From the NCBI GenBank assembly GCA_951213105.1, contig OX578150.1:19942022-20006021 (forward strand): a stretch of DNA of 64,000 bases. Reading direction: 5' to 3'. Every line of letters starts with the position of its first letter. Position 1 is the first letter of the stretch. Shown piece after piece: positions 10,297-21,109 of the stretch. The notes beneath the pieces were generated by a model. It did not search any database. It was given only the letters and a program-made list of their open reading frames with translations, and was not told where the DNA came from. A program made the position numbers and the translations under genes. This DNA is from Amaurobius ferox. Lineage: Eukaryota > Arthropoda > Arachnida > Araneae > Amaurobiidae.

Positions 10297-12166
10297 AAAT
10301 GAGGATTTTCTCCAATCAATTCTGCCAAATGTATAGTATAAGTCTTGAAATGCTTAAAACAGAACTGTTTATATTTCGAACACTCAATTAAAATATGTTT
10401 GATACTTGCTGACGTCTGACAACTATTACAAAAGGGTTCAATTTCTCTTAAAAGCAAGTGTCTATGGGTAAAACGAGTATGACCAATGCGCAAACAAGTT
10501 AATATAACATCAAGTTTCCTACACTGAAAACTAGTCCACTTTTGTATTAAAGGCTTTATCTCATACAATTTATTTTGAGTTTGCTGATTCCATGAATGTT
10601 GCCATTTATCATATAATATTTTACTAATAGTTTTTTTTTTTATATCTGATAAAGGAATGAGATGATTCAGAATATGATCAGCTGTTTTTGCAGCGGTATC
10701 AGCCAATTCATTACCCTTTATACCAACATGACCCGGAATCCAACAAAAATGAATATGGTGTCTAATTGCAATGGTGTCTAATTGCATGGTGGATAATTGC
10801 AAAGAACTTAACGAATCTGTATATATGATGTATTTTTTACCCTTTGATGGGAGATGAAAATTAATGACTAGTGAATTGCTGTGATTCCTGTAGTAAAAAT
10901 GGAACATGAGGTATGAAGCTTAAAAGACTTAACTATATCATTACATACATAAGCATATCCGACATGAGCTGCTGTTTTGGAGCCATCTGTAAAAATAGGA
11001 GTGAACTCCTTAAATAAATCTCGATGTTCTGCAAAAATTTGAACAAAAATGGAATCAGGTGTACTACTCTTTAAAAAATTATCAAAAGGATTGAGAAAAA
11101 TTAAATTTGGGACTTGCCATGGAGGTATTTCACAAGCCTTTCTCTTACTAACATTTTCTAGTGGAGTTGATGATACACTATTGCGCATTCGCATGCCAAA
11201 GGAAAGGATACAGGAGGGTCTGGCTGCATACAGCCGATCGTACTGCACATCCAGGATGATCTTTTGCAAAGGATGGTAGTTCATGGACATGACTCTAAAG
11301 TGATAATTCAGTGAGAGCTGTTCTCGCCTGAGTTCGAGTGATGTCTCATTACAGTCAACGTATATGCTTTGAGTAGGAGAAGTTTTGAAGGCACCAGAAC
11401 AAATACGAAGAGCATTATTATGAATTGGATCAAGCTTCTTGGGCACAAATACTCGTGCTGATCCGTACACAGAACATCCATAGTCAAGCTTTGACCGAAT
11501 AACAGCTCTATAGATTTGAAGCATGGAAGTCTGATCTGCACCCCATTTTGTATTTGAAAGAACTTTTAAGATATTTAGAGCTTTCTCACATTTCGTTCGC
11601 AGTCTTTGGATGTGGGGCAAGAAAGTGAGTTTCTTATCAAACCAGACCCCGAGAAATTTTACTTCATCTGCTACTGTGATCTTAACGTCTCCCATAAAGA
11701 TTTCTGGGGGTAAGTGAATGCCACGTTTTGTTGTGAAGTGAATACAACATGTCTTTTGAGCAGAAAAACTGAATCCATTTACGTTTGCCCATTTACGTTG
11801 TTTTGTGTGTTCGGTAGAAAACTGTCTCATACTCTAACATTGTAAGGTGCATCTTATATCTATATATGCATCTTATATTATTGACATCTTAAGGTGAATC
11901 TTAAGTTTCTTCCTTCTGGGAAAACAATGAGCTTATTTTCTGGTCTAAGTTTGTGATATAAAACCGGCTCAGAGTAGTTTGTTGCATTTGAGACATTTTT
12001 AAAGTCTTTAGCAATATTATTTGCAATGCCATGTGGGGAACTTATAGTTGAGCCATTATGATTTAGGTAGGAAATGGAGTATTCACTATAAATTCGTTGT
12101 TGTTTCTGAAAGAAGCTCGAAATCACTACATTACTGCTTGTAAGCATGTGATGGAAAAGACTTGCT
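10297..12166 (-). pseudogene. LINE second copy: ORF2 with internal RT deletion, thumb and RNase H
   Basis: Read on the minus strand, 12166-11880 gives the endonuclease-RT linker ending 'IVFPEGRNL'. The finger and palm part of the reverse transcriptase is missing. At 11830-10868 the frame resumes with 'KFLGVWFDKKLTFLPHIQ' and runs to the RNase H start 'IFTDGSK'. A frameshift leads to 10907-10297 with 'IIYTDSLSS' and 'GNELADTAAK'. The residue expected to be the RNase H glutamate (AEI in the copy at 61.5 kb) reads TGI here, so this enzyme would be inactive. The 3' end is cut at 'GENPH', where the copy at 61.5 kb continues. Confidence 0.85.
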
Positions 12167-12180
12167 GGAAAAGACTTGCT
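12153..12180. repeat. 14-bp tandem duplication at the LINE/hAT junction
   Basis: The 14-mer 'ggaaaagacttgct' occurs twice back to back (12153-12166 and 12167-12180). This is exactly where the minus-strand LINE sequence meets the plus-strand hAT fragment, so it probably marks the 5' insertion junction. Confidence 0.6.
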
Positions 12181-12950
12181 TATCAAATGGATCACTTAAA
12201 AGTTTTAGATTTTTGGATGCAAAAGAAAGAGCAAAGGCTAGAAGCTGCAGAGACATATTGAAAGTTATAAAAATTATGCCATTTCATGTTCAACTAGATT
12301 ATTTATTAGATGGGTGGAAAGTTTTACAACTGGAAAAAGATGATACAGCATTTGAAAACAAAACTATTGATAATTACTGGCAACAAAACATCTCAAAAAG
12401 GGACTCATTATCAAGAGATATTAAGTTTCTGAATGTTTCAAAAGTTATAAAGGCTGCTCTTTCTTTGTCGCATGGAAATGCTGACATAGAGAAAAGATTT
12501 CCATTCCTAAGCATATATTAGGAGAAGATAAGTCAGCAATGACAGAAAGATTTTTAAATAGTATATTGATCATGAGGGATACCTTGAAACAATACCCCCA
12601 TTTTCTTTTTGTACCCATTAATCCAAAACTTATCAAGTATGGGCAATAAGTACATTCAAAGTACACTGCCTTTATGGAAGATTGTAAGAGGAAAAAGAAA
12701 ATCGAATTAGAAGGACAAAGAAGAAAGGATTCTGAAGATATGGAAAAGATGGAAAAAATAAAAAAGTCAATCGAATGTGAGACTACAACACTGAATGACA
12801 AGAAAAAAGAACACCACACCTACAAACTAAGGAGGCTAGAGAAGAACTCTTCTCTGAAGCTTCAGCTAAACTGAGAAAAGCACTTGAAAAAAATGATTTA
12901 AAGGCAGCAAAATTGGCTCAAGGCAAGCTTTTTTTTCTTTAGAATTGTTT
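12168..12950 (+). pseudogene. hAT transposase C-terminal fragment
   Basis: The fragment aligns by eye with the C-terminus of the transposase at 58418-60427. It has 'ALSLSHGNADIEKRF', the hAT dimerisation motif with its Asp/Glu-Arg-Phe core, then a basic coiled tail beginning 'MEDCKRKKK', and ends 'KAAKLAQGKLF'. A frameshift after 'FLSIY' and a stop near 12646 break it. The N-terminal part was lost where the LINE joins. Confidence 0.7.
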
Positions 12951-13967
12951 TTGTAGAACATTGAAGAGAATAAATACATCATTAGATTTTCAGAATAATT
13001 TTGTGTAGATTTTTTGTTTTTATAAATTTGATAAACTTTATGTGTAAACCTTTTGTATAATATTTATATGGCCACACCCCATTCAGGATCACAATGAAGA
13101 AATCTATTATGATTTTACCCGGCCTTTTTTGGTAGGGGAGTATAAAAAAAAATGTAAAAAAATTTTGTAACCAAATTTTGTTGTTTCATTCTATTGGCAA
13201 GAATTCTATTTTTTAATCACCTTTTAGTCACTTTTTTGAAAAAATTTGTCACCTTTCTTACCTTTTTCAAAGGTCACTTCCACTCCTCACCCTGTACAAT
13301 CATACCCCAGACTCAGACAAAGAGCATATTTAAATCAATGTTTATTAGAAACCAGCGGGGGTCGCGGGCAGTGCGGACCCCCTTAATCAAGTACTTCAAA
13401 TTCTTTTAGTTATATAGATTAATTACAATTTTTAAGGAAATTATCTGAAATTTATTTCAACTAAAAGTCGAATTATTGGAAATAAGTGATTTTGGATGTT
13501 TCAATAAATATTTGAAAATAAATTACTGTATTTATGCAATTCTGATTTATTTTATTGATCCTATTGACCTAGTTCTTTCAGTTTAGGTTCATGAAGAAAT
13601 AGTTTAGTAGTATTAGATACAGAAAATAGAAATTAAAAAAAGTTTCGATATATATCTTGTGCTTTTTACTTAATTGAGTAAGTGGGGGTTATTTATGGTA
13701 TTTTGGAGGTTTCCGTTCTTCGTCTTCGGTAGAAAAATGCATTGTTTGGGGCACACAGTTTAGTTTTAACCCACCCAGCCGCGATAAGACAGAAGGTATC
13801 CCGATTCAGAATATTCAGAAGTAATCTCTCGTGCCACACGCCAAACGTAGTTTCATCGCCAGTTCTGGTTTATTCTGGCAACACCCGCAATTGGAGGGAA
13901 AGACGAATTGTTTTAATAAAGGATATTGTTCATAATTTGATTGCATATCAGATTGCGGCGTTTGAGA
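12951..13967. other. Non-coding stretch upstream of the two-exon gene
   Basis: No gene was recognised. The last 250 bases may include the promoter and 5' untranslated region of the gene starting at 13968, but I see no clear TATA box. Confidence 0.35.
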
Positions 13968-14176
13968 ATGTCATTAGATACATTTGTATCAGATTATTTA
14001 CCCCATTTACAAAAAGATTTTACAATCAAGGTAGATTACAACAAATCGAATAATGATTGCGTGATTTTGAGAGCATCTAGCACAAATAGGGAAGATATTA
14101 GAAACCTTATCCAAATATACAGTAGAATTTCAAATACTGGTTGGATTATTTATAAACCAAATAACAATCCGACTAG
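13968..14176 (+). CDS. FAR1/ZSWIM-like protein, exon 1
   Basis: Starting at ATG 13968 (MSLDTFVSDYLPHLQ), 209 bases stay open to a consensus donor GTAAGT at 14177. The exon ends after two bases of an arginine codon, which exon 2 completes (AG|G). The encoded 69 residues end 'NTGWIIYKPNNNPT'. They resemble the region before the zinc-binding part of FAR1-like/ZSWIM3-type DNA-binding domains, which are common in Mutator-like transposases. I recognise the family only from its general pattern. Confidence 0.65.
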
Positions 14177-14544
14177 GTAAGTTTTATTCATTTTGTGTAA
14201 TACTATTAAAATAATTTGAAGATTAGGAGGAAATATTTGCCATTTTAAAAATGCAAAATTTGGAACACTTTAAGGAAATTTGCTTGACATTTTTCGGTTT
14301 ATGAGAGCAATATATATACTTTTCCGACACACATAGTATAATGCAACGTTTTTCAAGATGTGTTTGTTCTGCGGAACCCTTGGTGCTCCGCGACATGATA
14401 GTTTCATGTAAATTTTTAAAAAAATTTAAGAACAGAGTAAAATTAATGTATAATTTGGACAAGAGATTTTTCTTATTTTGGTAGTTTCCACCATCACATT
14501 ACATTTCAAAAGGTTTTCGCGCCCAAATAAGTTTGAAAAACTCT

Positions 14545-15000
14545 GGTATAATGTATAGAGAAACTATTGTGACTGGGGCGAAAACTCGAATTCGAGGTTG
14601 TGTTTTCGAAGGTAGAGCTCGTTTCAAGTATCCCTGAATACAAATCGAACGTTTTTGAAGTGATATCTGTGTGTGTCTGCATATATATTAATAAATATTG
14701 TATGTATATTAATCTGTATATGCATATTAGTGTGTGTGTGTGTGTGCGTGTGTGTGTGTCTGTATGCATGTATGTTAGAGCGTGTATCTTTGAGTCAGTG
14801 GATGCGATATCTAACGAACGTTTCGAACGAAATTTTTTTATAATTATTATAATCAGTTATTACTGGAAGTTATTGATTTTAAAGGTAATCGAATATTCGG
14901 AAATCAACTCCCAATTTTCGAATGAAATTTTGAAAATCTCATAAAAAATCAGAACTTTAATAATGTTACATAAAATATCCTTTTTTATTAAATTTTTTTA
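14545..15000 (+). repeat. Repeat C, copy 2
   Basis: This has the same word order as 6565-6915 ('attgtgactggggcg', 'cgaattcgagg', 'cgtttttgaagtgatatctg', an expanded GT run, 'taacgaacg', 'cgaacgaaat'). It lies in the intron of the two-exon gene. Confidence 0.65.
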
Positions 15001-15149
15001 TTAAAAAACGAATAACACAAATTTTAGAATACTAGAATGACCCATTCTTGGCATATTGGACGTTTTCCAAATAAATTAAAAAAATTCATAAAACTAAAAC
15101 AATGAATACGGTCGTAAAATATGCTCCCTTTCCATATTATGCTCCCTTT

Positions 15150-15183
15150 CCACATTTGTCGCATTGTTATGCGACAAATGTGG
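15150..15183. repeat. Hairpin with 14-bp perfect stem
   Basis: 'ccacatttgtcgca' (15150-15163) pairs perfectly with 15170-15183 across a six-base loop. It follows a short direct duplication of 'atgctccctttcca'. Function unknown. Confidence 0.6.
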
Positions 15184-15855
15184 TAGCATCATTCTGGTAC
15201 ACGAGTTTATTCACGAGAGAAAACACTTTTTACCACAATTTTGTATTTTGACATCCAGCAATTCGTCAAAAGTAATTTATATGTCTGTCTGTCTGTCTGT
15301 AATGAATGTCGATAAATTAACAAAATATCGAATAACTTGACATATTTAAAATGCTGACAATTTGGCAAAAATGACACCAAATTGGCAAAAATGACACTAA
15401 ATTAATAAAAATGACGAAACATTGATGAATATTCAATATCTTGGAAAATAAATTTTAATTTATTTGATAATTCCTATCATTTTGGGGAAATTAATACTCT
15501 TGATTTAAGAGATATTGAGTTTCACAGTTTATAATCATTTCAAATACAAACTTCATTGCTTAGCGGATACTAGCTATAATTCTGATTGTCAAGTTATATT
15601 TGCGCAAAATAATAGTTAATTTGGTTAAGATGCATTTGGGTTTTTACGTACAGCTCTATCATTAAATAAATACATGAAATATGGCATTGGATGGTAGAAA
15701 ATATGGCATGCATTCGGTAAAAAATATTCTGTCAAATAGGGGATGGAGGTTTTGAAAGTTTTTCTTTTTCTTTTTGCAAAATTAGTTTTAATTTTCATGA
15801 ATATTATATGGCATATATTTGTTTAAAATCCACTGTGAATTGTACCTTATTTTAG

Positions 15856-16564
15856 GTTTATCTTCAACCAAAAATGGATATGCCAACATTCTAGCCATAG
15901 AAAGAATGAATTATCTCTTAGAGATTCAAAATGCAAAGCTAAGATAACTGCTTTAATAAAAAAAATAAATAAGGATACCAAAAAAAATGATGATTTTTTG
16001 TGTTCATCTATTCATAGGAATGATAGGCATGAACTTGCTTGCATTGCTCTTGGGGACAAATGCCCACAAACATCATTTTTTTTACCAATGAATTCGAACT
16101 TGGATCAAATGAATATATCAAATTTAGGATGTGAAGAAAATGATTTGGAAGTTGAAGAATCAAGAACCGCCGAAAATGAAATCAACAACCACAGAGAATC
16201 ATTGCCTTCAACAAATGGTACGTTGACATGCCTGGCAACTGTGGAAGAAAAGGAAACACTACTAGGAGAATTTCAAAGGCTCCTTTCTTTCCCTCTATCC
16301 AAATTTTCAGTAAACAGACTAGTGAAAGAATTGAAAGAAAAGGAAAAGCCTGATGAAGTAAGTTCTGCTATCACTATGATGGCATTATCTATGAAAGTAA
16401 GAAAATTTCGAGGAAGAAAAATAAAAGTACAACCTATGTCTATAAGCCGACGAAAAATTGGGATTCCAAGAGGAAGCAGTAAGATACCTCAAGGTACAAG
16501 GGTAAAACGAAAACACATTCTTGCACAAAACATAGATAAAAACTTACCCCATCCAAAAAATTAA
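15856..16564 (+). CDS. FAR1/ZSWIM-like protein, exon 2
   Basis: Spliced to exon 1, the frame is open for 305 residues in total and stops at 16562-16564. After the junction it reads 'FIFNQKWICQHSSHRKNE', then 'SKCKAKITALIKK', 'DTKKNDDF' and 'NDRHEL'. That spacing of Cys, Cys and His suits a FAR1-like zinc domain. The end 'GIPRGSSKIPQGTRVKRK' plus 'LPHPKN' resembles the extreme C-terminus of ZSWIM-type transposase-derived proteins. The DDE and SWIM regions expected between them are absent, and an acidic stretch with an 'EFQRLLSFP' segment stands there instead. It may be a processed or domesticated remnant, or simply a short member of the family. Confidence 0.6.
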
Positions 16565-16891
16565 TAATGCAGGTTGCAAACAAAAGTAATAGTCTAAATT
16601 TTGGTGAGCAATTTAACAAAGTGTCTGTCTGGAAATTTAATTTGCTAGAAAATATGTTAATGCCTAAACGGAATATGCTGCAGAGCCTTAGTTAAAAAAA
16701 TTTTAATGAATTTATACTTTTAAATTGTTTTAATTTTATATATTTTATTATTAAATAAAATAATTTTAAATGTTATTAGAAAATAAATAAAAATATTTCC
16801 CAATTTAAATATGATAAACAAATGTTAAAATTAAATGCACTTTACATTTTAAAATTCTCTGGCTAATTACATTTCCAGCAAGTTACGTATG

Positions 16892-17178
16892 TTGTTGTTG
16901 TTGAGACCCAGACCATCCGACCCACCAGAAAGGTGTAAGGTAACTGTTTGGATAGACAGAAAGTGCCACCCAATTTAGACCAAAACCCAGGGGAGGAGGC
17001 ATCCACAGGGACCGTACCCTCCTTCCCTACCACCAACCTCTCGGAAGGACTTACGGACTCACATGTTTAACGTGATCGTATATCGCGTGAACACGGCAGC
17101 AGTTTTGGTAGTGACGGGAATCGAACCCGGGCCTACCGAGTGCAATTCCCATGCGCTAACCACTCGGCTACCGCGCCG
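16892..17178 (-). mobile_element. tRNA-derived SINE (family S1) with target-site duplication
   Basis: On the minus strand the element starts with a tRNA-like head, 'ggcgcggtagccgagtgg' (A box), followed by 'gggttcgattcccgtc' (B box). A conserved body follows, and it ends in (AAC)n, read as gttgttgttgtt at 16891-16902. It is flanked by 'cagcaagttacgtatg' (16876-16891) and 'cagcaagtcacgtatg' (17179-17194), a 16-bp duplication with one mismatch. The head is too degenerate to call a functional tRNA gene. Confidence 0.88.
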
Positions 17179-17194
17179 CAGCAAGTCACGTATG

Positions 17195-17284
17195 TGTAAT
17201 CGTTCATTCAAATTAGTAATATATTATATTTATACCGTAGAATGTAGGATCTCATTAATTTGACATTTATGGATTTTTTTTATG

Positions 17285-17320
<36 letters not shown>

Positions 17321-17416
17321 AAAAAAGTTTGAAAGCCAATGAAAGAAAAGTGAGAAGCTGTAACTCGGAAAACCTAACTTTCTAACAAACTTACAAAATA
17401 AAGGTATAAATCAGCA

Positions 17417-17455
<39 letters not shown>

Positions 17456-18229
17456 TATCATTATTATTAAATAGGTAACATGAAAATATTGTAGGCTCAT
17501 TTTTAATCATTTATAACAAAGAAATAAGCTATAAAAAAACTGAAACCACAATATTTTCAATTGGATTTAAATTCTGGAAAATTATGACTGAAAAATGACA
17601 AAAAATATAACAAAGTTAACTAGATATTGGATTAAAATGTTTGGGGATAAAATCCGTCATCAATATTTACTCTGTCAGCATAACAAATTTAAAGATAAAT
17701 ATTTCACCATATATACTATTACTGATTTTTATATTCAATATAACTTAAAACTATTTAATGCATTATCATCACTGTACACCTTTAATTTATTTAGATAAGC
17801 ATGGGCCATATTTCTGAGACAGTTAATAAATATTTCAAAAGTAAACATTACTGTTCACATACATATATGCTGTGTTTAGCAATTCTTTTTATAACAGTTT
17901 TTATGGATATATATATATACTTTCAGTAACAGTATTTATTTATGAACAAACTATGGAAAATACTTGTCAAATGTGTTAAAGACAATGTTAAAAAATACTA
18001 TTTTTTGTAATTGTGGAATATGCAATTTATTATAAGAGAAAAAAAAAAATAAAGATTGGATTTTGGTTTCCCAAATTTTCAGCATTTTTATTTTTTCCCT
18101 AAAGGAGATGCAAGTTCCAAATAAAGCTTTAAACTATGTTAGTTTTATTTAGCATTTTGCTAAAAGAAATCTTATTTTGCTAATACATGTTCTAACATTA
18201 AGCAACAGGTTTCCGGTTTTCCCTAATTG
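17195..18229. other. AT-rich non-coding stretch with TA microsatellites
   Basis: TA repeats lie at about 17288-17317 and 17416-17455. No gene recognised. Confidence 0.45.
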
Positions 18230-18560
18230 TAATTTTGTACCAAATTTCGTTCGAATCGCTTCATTCGTTCGTGAGATATCATCTCCACAGATTTACTGAC
18301 ACATTCACGCACTCACTAATTTTTCTAATTTTTTTTTCTCTAATTTTTATTTTATACTAAATTTCATTCGAATCGCTTTATTCGTTCGGGAGATATCATC
18401 TCCACAGACTTACCGACACACACTCGTACGCACACACATCAAACACATACATGCATGACTTTAAAAACGTCTGATTCGTGGTCAAGGTTGCTTGAAAGGT
18501 GCTCTCCCGACAAAAACTGGAATTCAAATTTTCGCCCATATATATGAAAGTAAAAATCAA
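18230..18560 (-). repeat. Repeat C, copy 3, with internal duplication
   Basis: This is the reverse complement of the Repeat C pattern. A block beginning 'aatttcgttcgaatcgctt' occurs at about 18243 and again, slightly diverged, about 119 bases later. So this copy is partly duplicated. It ends with 'aaaacgtctgattcgtgg' and 'caaattttcgccc'. Confidence 0.65.
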
Positions 18561-18660
18561 TCCATTGCCTTAGAGCTATAACTTTAACAAAGTATTCAGT
18601 TATGACTTGAACGTAAATGAGAAGTCTTTCATGCATTAAATTAATCAAATCCGAAGTATA

Positions 18661-19340
18661 TTGAATCATTCATTCACATTTTTTTGCACTTGTACCCGCG
18701 CCCACCCTCCTCCACGTTATAGAAGAGGAGAAATATCACGTGTTTTGCTCCGAAATAACCTTGAGAAGGAATGTCTCTCCGCTCGTCACGTGATACATTT
18801 GGCGATCGCTCCGAAAGCCAGCCAATATCCGCGTGTAATGGTGAGCGGAGGGGCTGGCTTGGTATACACACTGGCCGCTCGCCACCCAGCCGTATTACTT
18901 AATGGAACTGTTTCGCTGTGTAAGCGCCCGGACGGCAGGGGGGGGGGACATTTCCGATGTAGGATGGTTCTGTCCTTTGAAAAGGGTTTAGGGTAGTTCT
19001 ATGCCTTGTTTGTAATGAATTTCAATGCGTTTGACCTCTTAATTGTTTAAAAGTCACGAGGATTGTATTTGTGGCATGCCTATGGATATTTGTAGTGACA
19101 CTTTCAGAAATGTGTTGTCTGAGGGGGTGGGTCTCTTGATTTACTCAGCTGTCTTACTTTTTCAACTATTTAACATTAAAGATTGAAAAAATTATAAATA
19201 TTTGTTAAAGAATGTTAAAAAATCTATTTTCAATCTGATACTCGATTCTTTGATCTGACGTTGTTTTCCTTAAAATCTCCCCCCCCCCTCCCTTCACCGG
19301 CAACTACTCAATCTACCTGGTTTTGCTTCTAATTTCATTG
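18661..19340. other. Non-coding stretch, locally GC-rich
   Basis: Positions 18700-18960 are richer in GC than their surroundings and include a run of nine or more G. An open frame of about 110 codons crosses it but shows no family features. No gene called. Confidence 0.35.
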
Positions 19341-19472
19341 AAGACCAATATTGCTCCGATACTCCCTAGGCCTAAATTTTACTTGAGGTAGTCCTAAAAT
19401 TTCTCATCCCGCTTCCTAATTAAGTGATTTTGAATCTACTGGTGGCTATAGTCTCTGCACTATCTATATGTG
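19341..19472 (+). repeat. Left remnant of a diverged tandem array split by hAT-1
   Basis: Words such as 'ctccctaggcctaaatttta' and 'gattttgaatctactggtgg' recur three more times at 23971-24390, on the other side of hAT-1. The array was therefore one block before hAT-1 inserted. Confidence 0.6.
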
Positions 19473-19852
19473 CAGGGCCGGCCCCAGGGTAGGGCGATCC
19501 GGGCAGCCGCCCGGAGCGCAATGATCTAGGGGCGCCAAAATCATGTGGAAAATGAAAATAAACTGATAAAAAAAATTAAGTTACAGGCTTTTATAAAATG
19601 CACTAAAAAGTAAAGAATATTTTTTTATCATTCTGATATCATATCAATAAATTATTTTTCATAATATTGCATTGTCATCGGACCCTTGTAAGTATACCAA
19701 ATTTCATTGAAATCGGTTCACGGGAATTCTCTCAAAAACGCGTTGCAAGATTTGACTGATAGTTGACAAGATTGAGAGGCGGCAGGCGGAATTTATCATT
19801 TTTATTTCTAAGCACATAATTCAAATAATATAATATATTTAAACATTAAGGC

Positions 19853-20628
19853 TGTTGGAAATAATCAATACATCGCGATTCACGTTCCCGTGAGCGGGCG
19901 TTTATGCAAATTTAATATGAACGACTCTTCCCGTTCACCGGCGTGAACCGTGACGTTTTTCAACATGAGGTTTCATGCAAATCAGTTCTCAATGCGTACG
20001 CATCTGATTTGCATATCCGGGGGCGTTTCCGGAACTGTCCATTCTCGGATATATAGGGCAGAGGTTTCTTGAAGCAATCAGACATTAGTCAGACTTTGCA
20101 GACATTAAGGAGACGTCTGCAGGAGACATTGGAGATAGGTCGACAGTAGAAAGGTCGATCGAGATCAGACAGAAATGTTTTTGACAGAAGCACTGCGGAA
20201 TATCTTTTTGACGACGGTTAATAGTTGAAACTGATGCAGATGTATTGAACGTTAAATTTACTTACAAACGTTCGGAAGCCGCTTTAAATATTTTCCTGAT
20301 GTTATATCCTTTGGTTTCCCTTTACCAAGTGATGGTGGCTGAAATATACGCAACTGATAGAGGTAGTATAGTAATTTACTACCAAATGCTTCAAGGAATC
20401 TCTGTCTAGTCATTTACAACTAAAAATCTTTTGTACATAGTTTATTTTGAAGTTTTACGGCATGGAAAATTACCAGGTATGTGTAATATGCTGAGTTGTG
20501 TTTTTCACTAAATAAAGTGAACGATGTTTTCCTTTAAAACTGGACTTGTGTACTTTCATGACCCAGCCAACACTTATTGACTCTGACAGTGCGTGCTTTG
20601 CTATCTGCAAATTTTAAATTTTCCAACA
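19853..20628 (+). mobile_element. Copia solo LTR inside hAT-1
   Basis: This is the reverse complement of the LTRs at 47645-48453 and 53857-54664, starting 'tgttggaaataatcaata' and ending 'ttttccaaca'. The 5-bp duplication 'aaggc' flanks it exactly (19848-19852 and 20629-20633). No internal Copia sequence is present, so it is a solo LTR left by LTR-LTR recombination. Its transcription direction matches the hAT transposase, and it contains 'ggatatatagggcagag' near 20048, a TATA-like core promoter. Confidence 0.92.
20042..20060 (+). promoter_or_regulatory. TATA-like element of the Copia LTR
   Basis: 'ctcggatatatagggcaga' occurs in all three LTR copies of the window at the equivalent place. It is a plausible LTR core promoter, and here it points toward the hAT-1 transposase about 1 kb downstream. 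Confidence 0.5.
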
Positions 20629-20936
20629 AAGGCAAAATCTAGTTGAATTCAATTCAACATGACAAAACCACTCAACCATCGCCTTTCAAGAATTGACAAG
20701 TTTTTCGGCCCGTGGCAACACGACTGTACAGGAAACAACAATTTTGAAATCAAGCGAAACAAGATCTAACAGCCCTTTTTAACTGCATATGAAAAGGAAG
20801 TAGACTTAAAACAATGCATTATTTGCCACTAGACTTCGGCTGGTGCGAAATAAAATAGTTTGTTTAAATTGTTAGTGCAAAAAAGCTTTAAAAAAGTGCT
20901 TGTGCAAATTGTCCAGTGCGTTTGGCTTCTGTGAAG

Positions 20937-21101
20937 GTAAGTGTTTTAATTTTTGTTTTCATTTTTAAAAACTAATAAAATCCATCAGACATAAGCCAAA
21001 AAAAGGGTGGGGGTAGATTTAAAAAATTAGAGTTTAGAGCAAAACATGGCTTGTGTGGCTTGATATCAGTATTATCTTTTATTTTAATTAATTTGTTCCA
21101 G
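20937..21101 (+). other. 5' UTR intron of the hAT-1 transposase gene
   Basis: A consensus donor GTAAGTG (20937) and a pyrimidine-rich acceptor 'tttgttccag' (ends 21101) bound 165 bases, eight bases before the ATG. hAT-2 has an intron in the equivalent place, which supports the call. Confidence 0.7.
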
Positions 21102-21109
21102 AAACCAAA

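Larger units (their letters stand above)
14177..15855 (+). other. Intron of the FAR1/ZSWIM-like gene
   Basis: The intron is bounded by GTAAGT (14177) and a TTTTAG acceptor (15855). It contains Repeat C copy 2 (14545-15000), a perfect 14-bp-stem hairpin (15150-15183), a (tgtc)n run near 15284-15300, and three roughly 20-bp repeats of 'aaattggcaaaaatgaca' near 15358-15417. Confidence 0.65.

Noticed and set aside
15358..15417. Short repeats as a CRISPR-like array
   Set aside because: The units are about 20 bases, adjacent and diverged with no spacers, and the genome is eukaryotic.
17100..17178. Possible tRNA gene from the A-box and B-box-like sequences
   Set aside because: It is the head of a SINE with target duplication and an AAC tail, and the cloverleaf is degenerate.
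18661..18996. 111-codon frame in the GC-rich stretch
   Set aside because: It runs through a G homopolymer, shows no domain and has no splice or codon support.
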